Position numbers and translations under genes: made by a program. This document shows, in pieces, positions 44,342 to 52,788 of a stretch of DNA of 64,000 bases (its first letter is position 1; each line of letters starts with the position of its first letter). The DNA is taken from positions 558,001 through 622,000 of the forward strand of contig NZ_CP089293.1 in assembly GCF_021919345.1 (NCBI RefSeq), in the 5' to 3' direction. Origin of the DNA: Paenarthrobacter nicotinovorans. GTDB taxonomy: Bacteria; Actinomycetota; Actinomycetes; Actinomycetales; Micrococcaceae. The notes beneath the pieces are model-generated. The model saw only the letters and a list, made by a program, of their open reading frames with translations, ran no database searches and was not told the origin of the DNA.

Positions 44342-44614
44342 ATGATTCAGTACCGGCAGGGGATTTGGCCGGGCAGCAAACCTTGGGACCAACACGCACC
44401 CCCAATAACCGGTCGGGTGGTCAACAGTCAGGCCAGCACCGTCATCACTGGAGTCAGTGTGCCCGGTGCGGAGGTTGATGCGGACCCGTTCGTCTACGGC
44501 GTCGGCGCCCAACCGGCAATCGGCGGCGTCGTGACGGCCGCACTTCCACGCGCCGAGCTCAAGAGCATCCAGCTCCAATTCACTACCCGCGAGAAGGGGC
44601 TGCAGCGCCCGTAA
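44342..44614 (+). CDS. Possible small protein, doubtful
   Basis: 90 residues from ATG 44342 (MIQYRQGIWPGSKPWDQ). No domain or signal peptide is seen and no strong ribosome site. A minus-strand frame covers the same bases (44315-44578). The 470-base gap between MarR and the sigma factor would otherwise be empty. It may be a real small gene or only an open frame. Confidence 0.3.
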   Translation: MIQYRQGIWPGSKPWDQHAPPITGRVVNSQASTVITGVSVPGAEVDADPFVYGVGAQPAIGGVVTAALPRAELKSIQLQFTTREKGLQRP

Positions 44615-44830
44615 GTCAATCCTGTGCCGGGCGGCTGTGGATCGTACCCGCCGGTGAAAGGGAGAAATTTCACGCGGAAAACTAGCTAGACAGACTAGTT
44701 ATATGTATTCTTACGATTGTTCCTGTCGCTTCCCAACGGAGTCGTGATTGTCCTGACTACTTTCATCGAAGATCCACCGTCTGGACTTTGTAATGTCCTG
44801 GGCAAACGCACCGACATCACGGATAGCCAC

Positions 44831-45463
44831 GTGGACCTCACTCGATCTACCCTGGACGGCACCGCTGCGCCGCAGGGTAGCGGTGCCGTCCACAGCGATA
44901 CTCCCGCTCCCGAAGACCATGACACGAATCTCATCGGATTACTGCGGGCTACCGGACAGGGCAGTCAGGAGGCCTTCACAGAGTTTTACAGGCGCACCTC
45001 ACCTCGGGTTTTCGGGCTTGCGCGCCGAGTGGTGTTGGATCCTGGCCTCGCCGAGGAAGTAGCCCAGGAAGTCTTCATTGTGGTGTGGCGTGACGCAGCA
45101 ACCTACGATCCTGCAAAAGGTAGCCCGACCACTTGGCTGTTGACGATCGCCCACCGCAAGGCTGTGGACAAGGTTCGTTCGCATCAAAGCAGCAACACCC
45201 GCAACGCACGATGGGCCGCCGCATCCTGGACCCGGCCCTACGACGAGGTCGCAGCCTCTTTGATGGACCGAACGGAAGTGCTGGAACTCACGGACTCACT
45301 TGCAGCACTATCGCCGTTGCAACGTGAAGCGATCGTCCTGGCCTATTTCGGCTCCCTCACCTACCGCGAGGTCGCCGAAAGACTCTCAAAACCGCTGCCT
45401 ACCATCAAATCGAGGATCCGGGATGGTCTGAATCAACTTCGAGAACATCTCGGACCCGTCTGA
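44831..45463 (+). CDS. SigK-like ECF sigma factor
   Basis: 210 residues from GTG 44831; longer starts (TTG 44717, GTG 44744) exist and none has a good ribosome site, so the start is unsure. Region 2 reads AFTEFYRRTSPRVFGLARRV, then EEVAQEVFIVVWRDA; region 4 reads LSPLQREAIVLAYFGSLTY and LPTIKSRIRDGL. It resembles SigK of actinobacteria, which is normally held by the membrane anti-sigma factor RskA coded next door. No anti-sigma gene follows here. A/T-richer DNA upstream (44680-44720) includes AACTAG and CTAGTT inverted around nine bases. Confidence 0.88.
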   Translation: MDLTRSTLDGTAAPQGSGAVHSDTPAPEDHDTNLIGLLRATGQGSQEAFTEFYRRTSPRVFGLARRVVLDPGLAEEVAQEVFIVVWRDAATYDPAKGSPTTWLLTIAHRKAVDKVRSHQSSNTRNARWAAASWTRPYDEVAASLMDRTEVLELTDSLAALSPLQREAIVLAYFGSLTYREVAERLSKPLPTIKSRIRDGLNQLREHLGPV

Positions 45464-45798
45464 AGGTCAAGGCCGCCGAATACCCGCGGTCGGTCAGAGG
45501 GCTGAGTGCCGCCGCCCGAAGGCCCGCCCGCGAAGGCCCGCCCGCAAAACTGCCGGTAAAGGGGCCCTTAACGCAACGCATTCACTCGACGGTAGGGGTG
45601 CTTTTCGAGCCTGTCGGTTTCCATGAGTATCCACAGCAAAAGCGCCCCCGGCGAAGCTCAAGACGTCTTGAGCAAAAACTGATCCAACCTTTCGCTCCAC
45701 GGCGCCCGCGAAGCCTTTATTTCTGAGGTGATACCCGCAACAATGGTGCTTGCACGCCAGGCTGGGGTTTGGTGCCGCTGGCTTTTGGGGAGTGTTTT
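45464..45798. other. Intergenic region before the M23 peptidase
   Basis: 335 bases without a supported gene. It holds a 14-bp tandem duplication (CGAAGGCCCGCCCG at 45517-45544) and a perfect 18-bp palindrome without loop, GCTCAAGACGTCTTGAGC (45656-45673), which is a good operator candidate. I checked for a c-di-AMP riboswitch, often found before cell-wall peptidases in actinobacteria, and do not see its conserved parts. Confidence 0.55.
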
Positions 45799-47337
45799 GT
45801 GGGCAAGCATCATGAATCAGACCGGGCGATTGACCTGATCCGCACTGAAAAATTCCGCCGCGTTCTTATCGCCGGATGCCTTGCGGCCCTGGCCTTCTTC
45901 GCCTTCGGCTTCCAGCCCCTGACGTCCGTCCCCGTAGGAAATGTGGACGGAACAGTTGCCCAGGGCGTCGTAGGCCCCACGGCATTGGGGAGCCTAACCC
46001 CGCCGGAAGCCGAAACCATGGTCATTGACCCCACACAGGCGCCCCCCGAGCAAACGCCCGGCACGCCAATGGTCTTCTTTGACCGGGCGATGGTCCGGAC
46101 AGTAAGCAAGGACGGTTCCACCGGGCTGACGGTGGCTTCGGCCGGACTCTCCCGTCCGCCCGCCGGCAGCCTCTACGCCCCTCTCGAAGTCCTCAATCCT
46201 AGTTCCCCCTACGGTTACCGCTACAGCCCACTGACCGGGCTGGCCGGTGAGTTCCACTGGGGGCAGGACTACGCTGCAGCTTGCGGAACGCGTGTTTATG
46301 CAGCCGACGCCGGCGTGGTCCGCGCGGTTGGCTGGCACATCTGGGGTGGCGGCAACCGGGTGGAGATCGAACACGGCAACGGCCTGGTCACCACCTACAA
46401 CCATCTTCAAGCCATCGGAGTGACGCAGGGCCAGTCGGTCCGCGTCGGCGAAGTCATTGCCGAGGTTGGCACCACCGGTTGGTCCACGGGATGCCACCTC
46501 CACTTCGAAACAATCGTGAACGGACTCCACACCAACCCCAACGGTTGGACGTACCTGCCCATAAAGCAGGTGGATCCGCTGCAAACCATGACGTTCGTGA
46601 ACTACCAGCCGGGAGTTGGCACGGGAGCCTCCGCGCCCCAGTGGGCCGTCCCCGTTGCCGACGGCACCAACCGCGCTGTCATCGGCGGCGAACACGAAGA
46701 ACCCGTCGCGCCACCAGTGGTGGTCCCGCCCGTCACCTCGGTCAACCCGCCCGGCCCTGTGGTGACGTCACCGACACAAACCACGACGCCGGTACCGTCA
46801 CCGTCCGTGACGGCGACGCCGACAGCCCCCGCGACGCCGACGGTCACCCCGACCCCCACAGCGACTCCCACGCCGACTCCCACGCCGGCGGTCACCCCGA
46901 CGCCGACGGTTACCCCCACGCCGACACCCACCGATACTCCGACGTCCCCGCCCGCGGTTCCTGAAACCACCACAGCTCCGGTTGCGCCGACGGATCCGGT
47001 ATCAACCGTCCAGGCACCAACCGTCCAGTCAGCTGTCGCACCGCCGCCAGCCGCCGTCGTCGAACCACCCGCACCGCCCGCACCCGCGCCGCCCGCACCC
47101 GCGGTCGTGGAGCCCGCACCTGCGGTGGCACCGATCGTTCCTACGGTTACGCAAGCCGTGGCACCCGCTCCGACGCCTGTGGCCCCGGCACCCGCGCCGA
47201 CGCCGGTGGCGGTCCTCCCGTCCGCGCTTCCGGTTGTGACGCTCCCGCCCGGTTACATCCTGATCGCACCGGACCTGGTCCAGCGGCCGGACGGCGTAAT
47301 AGTGCCTTTGTCCACGCTCGTCATTCCCGCTCCCTAA
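45799..47337 (+). CDS. M23 peptidase with Pro/Thr-rich tail
   Basis: 512 residues from GTG 45799, preceded by GGGGAG at 7-base spacing. One N-terminal membrane segment (VLIAGCLAALAFFAFGF) makes it exported and perhaps anchored. The M23 (LytM) domain at about residues 130-260 has the zinc ligands: His and Asp in HWGQDYAA, and His-x-His in CHLHFE. It should cut peptide bridges in peptidoglycan. The rest, about 200 residues, is a Pro/Thr/Ala/Val-rich tail (TPTPTATPTPT and APAPTPVAP units), ending in a short folded piece (LPPGYILIAPDL). Such tails cross or stick to the wall. Confidence 0.9.
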   Translation: MGKHHESDRAIDLIRTEKFRRVLIAGCLAALAFFAFGFQPLTSVPVGNVDGTVAQGVVGPTALGSLTPPEAETMVIDPTQAPPEQTPGTPMVFFDRAMVRTVSKDGSTGLTVASAGLSRPPAGSLYAPLEVLNPSSPYGYRYSPLTGLAGEFHWGQDYAAACGTRVYAADAGVVRAVGWHIWGGGNRVEIEHGNGLVTTYNHLQAIGVTQGQSVRVGEVIAEVGTTGWSTGCHLHFETIVNGLHTNPNGWTYLPIKQVDPLQTMTFVNYQPGVGTGASAPQWAVPVADGTNRAVIGGEHEEPVAPPVVVPPVTSVNPPGPVVTSPTQTTTPVPSPSVTATPTAPATPTVTPTPTATPTPTPTPAVTPTPTVTPTPTPTDTPTSPPAVPETTTAPVAPTDPVSTVQAPTVQSAVAPPPAAVVEPPAPPAPAPPAPAVVEPAPAVAPIVPTVTQAVAPAPTPVAPAPAPTPVAVLPSALPVVTLPPGYILIAPDLVQRPDGVIVPLSTLVIPAP

Positions 47338-47432
47338 AAAACGCAAGGGCCTGCATTTCGTGGCCCTCAGCCGGCTCCCGTAAGCTCGATGGCGGCGATC
47401 CCGCCAGCCGAAGACGTCAGGAAGCGAATCCC

Positions 47433-47915
47433 ATGACCAGCCTTTACAGCATTCCCATCACGTTCAATGACGGCTCCGAAGGTGACTTCGGACGGTTCCA
47501 GGGCAAGGCTGTAATGGTGGTGAATGTGGCTTCGGAGTGCGGCTTCACCCGTCAATACGCGGGCCTTGAGGAACTGTACGGCAAGTACCGCGGGCAGGGA
47601 CTGGAGATTCTCGGCGTCCCCTGCAACCAGTTCGGCGGCCAGGAGCCGGGTGCAGATGCGGAGATCGCGGAGTTCTGCGAGCGTAACTTTGGTGTCACGT
47701 TCCCGCTGACCAGCAAGGCGAACGTCCTGGGCAAGGAGCAGCACCCCCTTTTCGCCGAGCTCACCCGGGACGACGACGGCCAGCCCGTCAAGGTGAAGTG
47801 GAACTTCGAAAAGTTCGTCATTAACCGGGCGGGAGAACTCGTGGGGAGATTCCCATCCGCAGTGGAGCCTGACTCCGAAGACCTTTTGACGGCAGTGGAA
47901 AAGGCGTTGGCGTAA
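47433..47915 (+). CDS. Glutathione peroxidase family protein
   Basis: 160 residues, the usual length. The catalytic Cys lies in VNVASECGFTRQY; Gln in NQFGGQEPG and Trp in KWNFEKF complete the site. In actinobacteria, which lack glutathione, such enzymes use thioredoxin or mycothiol systems to reduce peroxides. ATG 47433 has AGGAAG upstream. A 6-bp stem (TGGCGG and CCGCCA, 47390-47406) lies 27 bases before the start. Confidence 0.95.
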   Translation: MTSLYSIPITFNDGSEGDFGRFQGKAVMVVNVASECGFTRQYAGLEELYGKYRGQGLEILGVPCNQFGGQEPGADAEIAEFCERNFGVTFPLTSKANVLGKEQHPLFAELTRDDDGQPVKVKWNFEKFVINRAGELVGRFPSAVEPDSEDLLTAVEKALA

Positions 47916-48018
47916 GCCGCCAAACCTGAAGGGAGGAAAGTAATTTTCCAACATTCCGCCGGAAATTAGCCAGTTGTTGGCTTGTTGTCTGGTTGGATTG
48001 GCCCTACTGGATTGACAC

Positions 48019-48035
48019 GGGAGACGCCGTCTCCC
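48019..48035. promoter_or_regulatory. 17-bp palindrome before the phosphoesterase gene
   Basis: GGGAGACG, C, CGTCTCCC: perfect 8-bp arms with one central base, ending 21 bases before ATG 48056. An operator or a small hairpin that could affect translation. Confidence 0.5.
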
Positions 48036-48055
48036 ACCAAACGCTAAGGCAAGCT

Positions 48056-49021
48056 ATGGAGCTCATCGAGGCAGAGTACCCCCACCCAGGTCATGTGCTT
48101 TTGCACTTGAGCGATCTTCACCTGGTGGGTGGTCCAGGCACGCTCCACGGCTCAGTCGACAGTTCTGCCCGGTTGCAGGAGATCTGCCAACAGATCATTG
48201 CTTCCCGGATCAAGCCCGCGGCCATCATTTTTACCGGCGACCTCGCGGACAAGGGCGAGCTCGAAGCCTACAAACGCCTCCGCGTCATGATAGAGCCGGT
48301 CTGCGACGCCCTGGGCGCCAAGGCGATCTGGGCCATGGGAAACCATGACAACCGGGCCAACTTCCGCACCGCCTTCATGGACGCCTCGGAAGCAAGCCAG
48401 CCGCAGGACCCTGTTGACCGCAGCTACTTCGTCGATGGACTCCGCATCATTACCCTGGACACCACGGTCCCGGGCCACCATTACGGTGAACTGTCCGAGG
48501 CCCAGCTGGACTGGCTGGCAGCCGAGCTCGCGACCCCGGCGCCGGACGGCACCATCCTGGCGCTGCACCACCCGCCGGTCCCGTGCGTGCAGGACCTCGC
48601 GGTCCTGGTGGAGCTGCGCGGCCAGGCCGCGCTGGCCGCCGTCGTCCGTAATACCGACGTCCGGACCATCCTGGGTGGACACCTGCATTACTCCACGACG
48701 GCGAGCTTCGCCGGCATCCCGGTGTCCGTCGCCTCGGCGACGTGTTACACCCAGGACCTGGGCGTGCGCGCGGGCGGGCAACGGGGACGCGACGGCGCCC
48801 AGTCCTACAACATGATCCACGTGTACGAGCACACCATTGTGCACTCCGTGGTGCCGATGTCCGGCGGGGTCACCGTGGGCGAACCCGTGGACGCGGCGGA
48901 GGTTCAGCGGCGACTGGCCGCTGCCGGCATCCGCATCCCGCACGAGTCCCGTGTGGGGGCCCACACTTCCCCGGGAACGCTGACGTCGTCCTTGCCGCTT
49001 ATTTCTCCCAAGGCGCCTTGA
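48056..49021 (+). CDS. CpdA-like metallophosphoesterase
   Basis: 321 residues from ATG 48056, a natural start for the family; a 47993 start adds 21 odd residues. All five metal motifs are present: LSDLHLVG, FTGDLADKG, MGNHDNRA, LHHPPVPC and GGHLHYST. This fits class III phosphodiesterases such as CpdA (cAMP hydrolysis), though 3',5'-cAMP specificity is not shown. Cytoplasmic. Its end overlaps the end of the Stealth gene by 23 bases (convergent). Confidence 0.9.
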   Translation: MELIEAEYPHPGHVLLHLSDLHLVGGPGTLHGSVDSSARLQEICQQIIASRIKPAAIIFTGDLADKGELEAYKRLRVMIEPVCDALGAKAIWAMGNHDNRANFRTAFMDASEASQPQDPVDRSYFVDGLRIITLDTTVPGHHYGELSEAQLDWLAAELATPAPDGTILALHHPPVPCVQDLAVLVELRGQAALAAVVRNTDVRTILGGHLHYSTTASFAGIPVSVASATCYTQDLGVRAGGQRGRDGAQSYNMIHVYEHTIVHSVVPMSGGVTVGEPVDAAEVQRRLAAAGIRIPHESRVGAHTSPGTLTSSLPLISPKAP

Positions 49022-50414
49022 CAGGGAAGTACTTCTCCAGGAAGTCGGTCACCAGCTCAGCTCGTTCTTCCGAGTCAACCTCAGGGAAGCTGCCGTCGTT
49101 CAGGCAGAAGAAGTCCATGTGACGCTTGGCCAAAAGCTTGGGCAGGTAGTGCAGCCCGGCCCACATGGTGGTGTCCACATACCTGACCTTGGCGGCGGTC
49201 TGCGTCACGGCGCGGCCGGTCAGCAGGGCGTAATAGTGGTACAGCGAGTTGGTGACCGAGATGTTGTCCGCGGCGCGGAAACGGCTGCCTGCGGTCTTGG
49301 CGAACTCGGCGGGGAATTCCTTCTCCATCTGTGCCACCACGCTGCGCCGTAACGGGGCAGCGGTATGCTCCAGGTGCCGCGTGGTGATGCGGCCGAACCG
49401 TTCCCAGAGAAGCTTGCGGTTGACGCGGGCGGCGTTCTCAAAGCCGCTGCGTTCGGCGTCGTTCTCGCCCAGGCCGATGCGGGTGTCCGCTTCGATGAAC
49501 TTGGTGATGCCGCCGGGCGTGAAGAACATGTCCGGGCCCACGGGCCGGCCAAAGAACATGTCGTCATTCGAGTACAGGAAGTGCTCGGACAGGCCCTCGA
49601 TGTGGTGGAGCTGGCACTCCACCGCCTGGGAGTTGTGGGTGGGCAGCACGGAAGGATCGGCGAAGAATTCCTCGCTCCGAACGATCGTCACGGCAGGGTG
49701 GTCGGCCAGCCACTCAGGGGCGGGAGAATCGGTGGCAATGAAGATCCGCCGGATCCACGGCGCAAACATGTGCACCGAACGCAGCGCGTACTTGAGTTCG
49801 TTGATCTGCCGGAATCGGGCCTCATGGTCATCGCCTTCACCAAGGACGGCTTCGGCCTGCTGGGCGCGCCTGCGTGCGATGTACTCGGGATCGCTGCCAT
49901 CAACCCAGGAAAAGACAATGTCGACGTCGAAATCGATGTCACTGGCGTGGTCGGCGAACATGTTCTCGATAGTGGGCCAAGCCAAACCATGCCGCTGCAC
50001 GGTTCCGCGGACGGCGTCCTGCCGGAGCATGGTCCGGCGCGTCAGTGAGTTCTCCACGGGGAGTTCCAGGTGGTCGCCTTCGAACCTCCACAGCTCAAGC
50101 TGGACGCCTAAGGCGGGGCCGTACCAAAGCCCGCCGCCGACCTCGACGCGGGGGCGGTACAGGCGGAAGATCCGGGCCTTCCTGTTGGCCGAGAGTTCGC
50201 CGTCGGCCACCAGCACGGAGGTCTTCTTCCGGGCGTCCACCGTCATGGCGTAGAAGGGCTCGTTCTTGAAGGCAGCAGCCAGTGCATCCCGGACGTCCTT
50301 GCGGGACTCCCAGTCGACGGCGATGACCGGACGTTCGTCGTTGCCCCGCACCAGGATGAAATCGATGCCTGCGGCATCCAGGGCGGCCCGCACAGCCAGG
50401 AGGTCCGAAACCAT
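48999..50414 (-). CDS. Stealth-family polysaccharide phosphotransferase
   Basis: 471 residues from ATG 50414, the first canonical start. The Stealth conserved regions are clear: CR1 DIDFDVDIVFSWVDGSDPEY, CR2 INELKYALRSVHMFAPWIRR, CR3 around HFLYSNDDMFFGR and CR4 FFCLNDGSFP. Family members transfer hexose-1-phosphate to build phosphodiester-linked capsule or wall polymers. The ATG has no ribosome site, and the frame is open and protein-like for 58 more codons upstream; see the next entry. The HAD phosphatase gene lies just upstream on the same strand. Confidence 0.9.
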   Translation of the reverse strand: MVSDLLAVRAALDAAGIDFILVRGNDERPVIAVDWESRKDVRDALAAAFKNEPFYAMTVDARKKTSVLVADGELSANRKARIFRLYRPRVEVGGGLWYGPALGVQLELWRFEGDHLELPVENSLTRRTMLRQDAVRGTVQRHGLAWPTIENMFADHASDIDFDVDIVFSWVDGSDPEYIARRRAQQAEAVLGEGDDHEARFRQINELKYALRSVHMFAPWIRRIFIATDSPAPEWLADHPAVTIVRSEEFFADPSVLPTHNSQAVECQLHHIEGLSEHFLYSNDDMFFGRPVGPDMFFTPGGITKFIEADTRIGLGENDAERSGFENAARVNRKLLWERFGRITTRHLEHTAAPLRRSVVAQMEKEFPAEFAKTAGSRFRAADNISVTNSLYHYYALLTGRAVTQTAAKVRYVDTTMWAGLHYLPKLLAKRHMDFFCLNDGSFPEVDSEERAELVTDFLEKYFPVKAPWEK

Positions 50415-50588
50415 GGCCTGTTGAGGTGTCAGGTCGCTGTTGATCAGGGCGTACCGCCCACGGTGACGGACGACGTCGGACCTGTGCTTGAGATGCGCGA
50501 CGACGGCAGGCGAAACCGCCTCCGCAATCGTGTCCTCTTCGACGGAAGGGCTGCCGTGGTAAATCGGATCGACCTGTGCTTGTGTGAT
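50415..50588 (-). other. Probable N-terminal extension of the Stealth protein, non-canonical start
   Basis: The Stealth frame continues upstream without stop and without any ATG, GTG or TTG. The translation (HRGRYALINSDLTPQQA just before Met50414) looks like real protein. A GGAG at 50600-50597 lies 8 bases before an in-frame ATC (50588), giving ITQAQVDPIYHGS and a 529-aa product. The 55-base gap to the HAD stop then looks normal. An ATC start is rare, so a mutation or sequence error of ATG to ATC is also possible. Confidence 0.55.
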
Positions 50589-50643
50589 GGCTGTTTCTCC
50601 GGGATCTTCGGTGTTTCTGGGTGTAGGTGGTGCTGCGTCGCCG

Positions 50644-51564
50644 CTAGATGGCCAGGGCCTCGCGCCAGCTGCGGAGGAACGCTCCGCCGGCGTCGTCGTG
50701 GATCACGTCCTCTGTAAGGTCAAGGTCTGCGGCAGTCAGGATGGTGTAGGGCTTTACCGGTATGCCGTCCGCGGGCCGGACATCTACGTGCTTCACGTCA
50801 TGATCGTTGTGGTGTAGCCAGTCTGCCATGGCGTAGTCCGTCCGGGAATCTCCCACGGTGCGCCAGGAGAGCGGGGTGATGCCCTGGGCGGCCAGGAGTT
50901 CAACGGCCCGGCTTGCTCCAAGGTCCTTGCCCAGGCGCACGGACTCGATGTCCGTGGAGATGATGGTGGGGTCCAGACGGTAGTCTGCAGTGTCATCGGA
51001 TCCGGGCGCGTGATGGTCCAGGATGGCGGCACTGAGGCCGTGCCGTTCCATGATGCCCAGGGCGTCGGCGTCGAAGAGTTTCTGTTCAGCCAGGTAATCC
51101 GCGCTGGCTACGTTCAGGTGTTGCTCCACGGAAACCATGGCGCGTTTTGTCTCATCGAAGAACATGTGGGCGGAGTAATCCTCGGCCACCAGCCGGCGGA
51201 TATCGTCGCCGTAGGCCTTCGGTACCGCGAGCTCGCGGTCCACGTGGATGGGTCCGGGGCCGTCAGCGGTGTAGCTGAACCACACGGCTCCCTTCTCGCA
51301 AATGGCGTGGATCACCGTGTTGGCGGGCATGCCGGCGGCGATCATGGGTTCCATGACCTGCTGGGCGATGAACGCGTCCGAGCGGCCCGTGTTGAAGATG
51401 ACCGGGATTCCGGCTGAGGCAAGTGCCACCATGTCGGCGATGATGTCCGGTTTGACGTCGCGCGTCACAGGGCTGGCTATGGGGCCATCGACGTCCAGCA
51501 GCAGGGCCAGTGCGGGCTCGGTGCGGGCAGCGGCACGGTCAGTACCTGGGAACGGTTGGGTCAT
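50644..51564 (-). CDS. HAD superfamily hydrolase
   Basis: 306 residues. The HAD nucleophile motif is LLDVDGPIA (DxD). Motif II is in VIFNTGRSD, and the C-terminal acidic motif is VGDSRTDYAMADW. The cap domain suggests a Cof or sucrose-phosphatase-like type, acting on a phosphorylated sugar or similar small molecule. It is followed on the same strand by the Stealth gene (55 bases to the likely ATC start), so a shared role in polysaccharide making is possible. Confidence 0.85.
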   Translation of the reverse strand: MTQPFPGTDRAAARTEPALALLLDVDGPIASPVTRDVKPDIIADMVALASAGIPVIFNTGRSDAFIAQQVMEPMIAAGMPANTVIHAICEKGAVWFSYTADGPGPIHVDRELAVPKAYGDDIRRLVAEDYSAHMFFDETKRAMVSVEQHLNVASADYLAEQKLFDADALGIMERHGLSAAILDHHAPGSDDTADYRLDPTIISTDIESVRLGKDLGASRAVELLAAQGITPLSWRTVGDSRTDYAMADWLHHNDHDVKHVDVRPADGIPVKPYTILTAADLDLTEDVIHDDAGGAFLRSWREALAI

Positions 51565-51709
51565 GCCCCTATTCTGTCAGTCCCGCAGACCCACCACACA
51601 GCTATGACGTCTGTGACGCCCCGCGAAGGATAGTCACCTTTTGGCTACAACCTGCCTGTGCCGCGGGTCACAAGTTCCGTTACGGCGGTATCTTCCATAG
51701 GCTTGCAGG

Positions 51710-52009
51710 GTGATCTTCAAAGCTGTGGGCGAGGGACGCCCGTACCCTGACCATGGATACTCCGCGCCCAGGGACTGGGCTGCCCTGCCCCCGCGCCCTG
51801 TCCGCCTGGACGATCTGGTCACCACCAAGCGGACCTTGGACCTGGAGGCATTGCTGGCGGAGGACTCCACTTTCTTTGGCGATCTGTTCCCGCACGTGGT
51901 CCAGTACCAGGGCGTGATGTACCTCGAGGACGGTCTTCACCGGGCGGTCCGCACGGCGCTGCACCAAAGGACTGCCATCCACGCACGTGTATTGGTCATC
52001 GATGGCTAG
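51710..52009 (+). CDS. Conserved actinobacterial small protein (MIFKAVGEGRPYPDHG type)
   Basis: 99 residues from GTG 51710. Stretches such as GEGRPYPDHG, PRPVRLDDLVTTKRTLDLE and YLEDGLHRAVRTALHQR are very conserved in actinobacteria, as I remember them. Automatic pipelines sometimes call it a VapB-type antitoxin; there is no toxin next to it and no proof of that role. Its stop overlaps the next start (ATGGCTAG), so it is coupled to the LytR_C gene. It may be leaderless or weakly translated, since no good ribosome site is seen. Confidence 0.8.
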   Translation: MIFKAVGEGRPYPDHGYSAPRDWAALPPRPVRLDDLVTTKRTLDLEALLAEDSTFFGDLFPHVVQYQGVMYLEDGLHRAVRTALHQRTAIHARVLVIDG

Positions 52010-52712
52010 GCTGTCCGGTCCGGGGGAGGATAACTCCCGGCCAAAAAAACGTAAGCGTCCCAAAGATGTGACGCAGCTCCATGGCCACCGTGTTGTGACG
52101 GGGCCGGAGCTACGGGCAACCTTTGCCGACGACGCCCCGGTCCGGCGAGGCAGCTTCGGGCGTCGTTTGTTCCACGGCATTGTCCTGGTGGTGTTGCTCG
52201 GAGTGATCGCCGCGGGAGCAGTTGGTGCCTGGGCGGTCATGAACGGCGTCATCAAAGTCCCGACGGCGATTGCCAGCAAAGCCCCCACCAGCCTGTGCCC
52301 TTCCACCACTTTCGACTACGTGCCCAACAACACCGTGCGGCTCAACGTCCTCAATGCCACGTCCCGCGGTGGACTCGCGGCAACGGTAGCCGACCAGTTC
52401 ACTGCCCGTGGATACACAGTGGCGTCCGTGGGCAACAGTGACACCACATATTCAGGCATCGGCGTGGTGGTGTCCGGGGTCAAGGGCCAAGCAGCCGCCT
52501 TCAACATCCAGCGCAACCTGGCGGGGACTGACTATTTCCAGGACAACCGCGAAGACGAATCGGTGGACGTCATCATCACCCCGGGTTATGAGGGCCTGGT
52601 GGAGCCGCAGCTGGTGGATCAGACTCCCGGCAAGCTCCTCTGTCCGCGTGAGGAACTGCGGATCGCGGACAACTCCAAGTGGCCCATCATCCCCACACGA
52701 CCTGCAGGCTGA
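52005..52712 (+). CDS. LytR C-terminal domain protein
   Basis: 235 residues from ATG 52005, which overlaps the upstream stop by five bases. A basic cytoplasmic N-terminus (RPKKRKRPKD) leads to one membrane helix (GIVLVVLLGVIAAGAVGAWA). Outside, a LytR_C domain reads VRLNVLNATSRGGLAATVAD, then FTARGYTVASVGNSDTTYSG. There is no LytR-CpsA-Psr catalytic domain, so it is not a wall-polymer ligase itself. The coupling with the upstream small gene is common in actinobacteria. Confidence 0.88.
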   Translation, partial: ARLSGPGEDNSRPKKRKRPKDVTQLHGHRVVTGPELRATFADDAPVRRGSFGRRLFHGIVLVVLLGVIAAGAVGAWAVMNGVIKVPTAIASKAPTSLCPSTTFDYVPNNTVRLNVLNATSRGGLAATVADQFTARGYTVASVGNSDTTYSGIGVVVSGVKGQAAAFNIQRNLAGTDYFQDNREDESVDVIITPGYEGLVEPQLVDQTPGKLLCPREELRIADNSKWPIIPTRPAG

Positions 52713-52728
52713 CCCGCTACCCGGTTTT

Positions 52729-52769
52729 CGCCACGCAAAGTCGTGGGCGACGCGGGGATTTGCGTGGCG
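52729..52769. terminator. Terminator palindrome between LytR_C and TetR genes
   Basis: 11-bp perfect arms CGCCACGCAAA and TTTGCGTGGCG, with an inner GTCG/CGAC pair. It lies between convergent genes. The CACGCAAA motif links it to the palindrome at 15564-15621. Confidence 0.75.
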
Positions 52770-52788
52770 TTAGCCCGTTTGGGTGGCA

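Noticed and set aside
45464..45798. c-di-AMP (ydaO) riboswitch before the M23 peptidase
   Set aside because: Expected for such genes in actinobacteria, but the conserved core segments are not there.
51710..52009. VapB antitoxin of a toxin-antitoxin pair
   Set aside because: No toxin gene is adjacent; the partner is a LytR_C membrane protein, and the protein lacks a clear DNA-binding motif.
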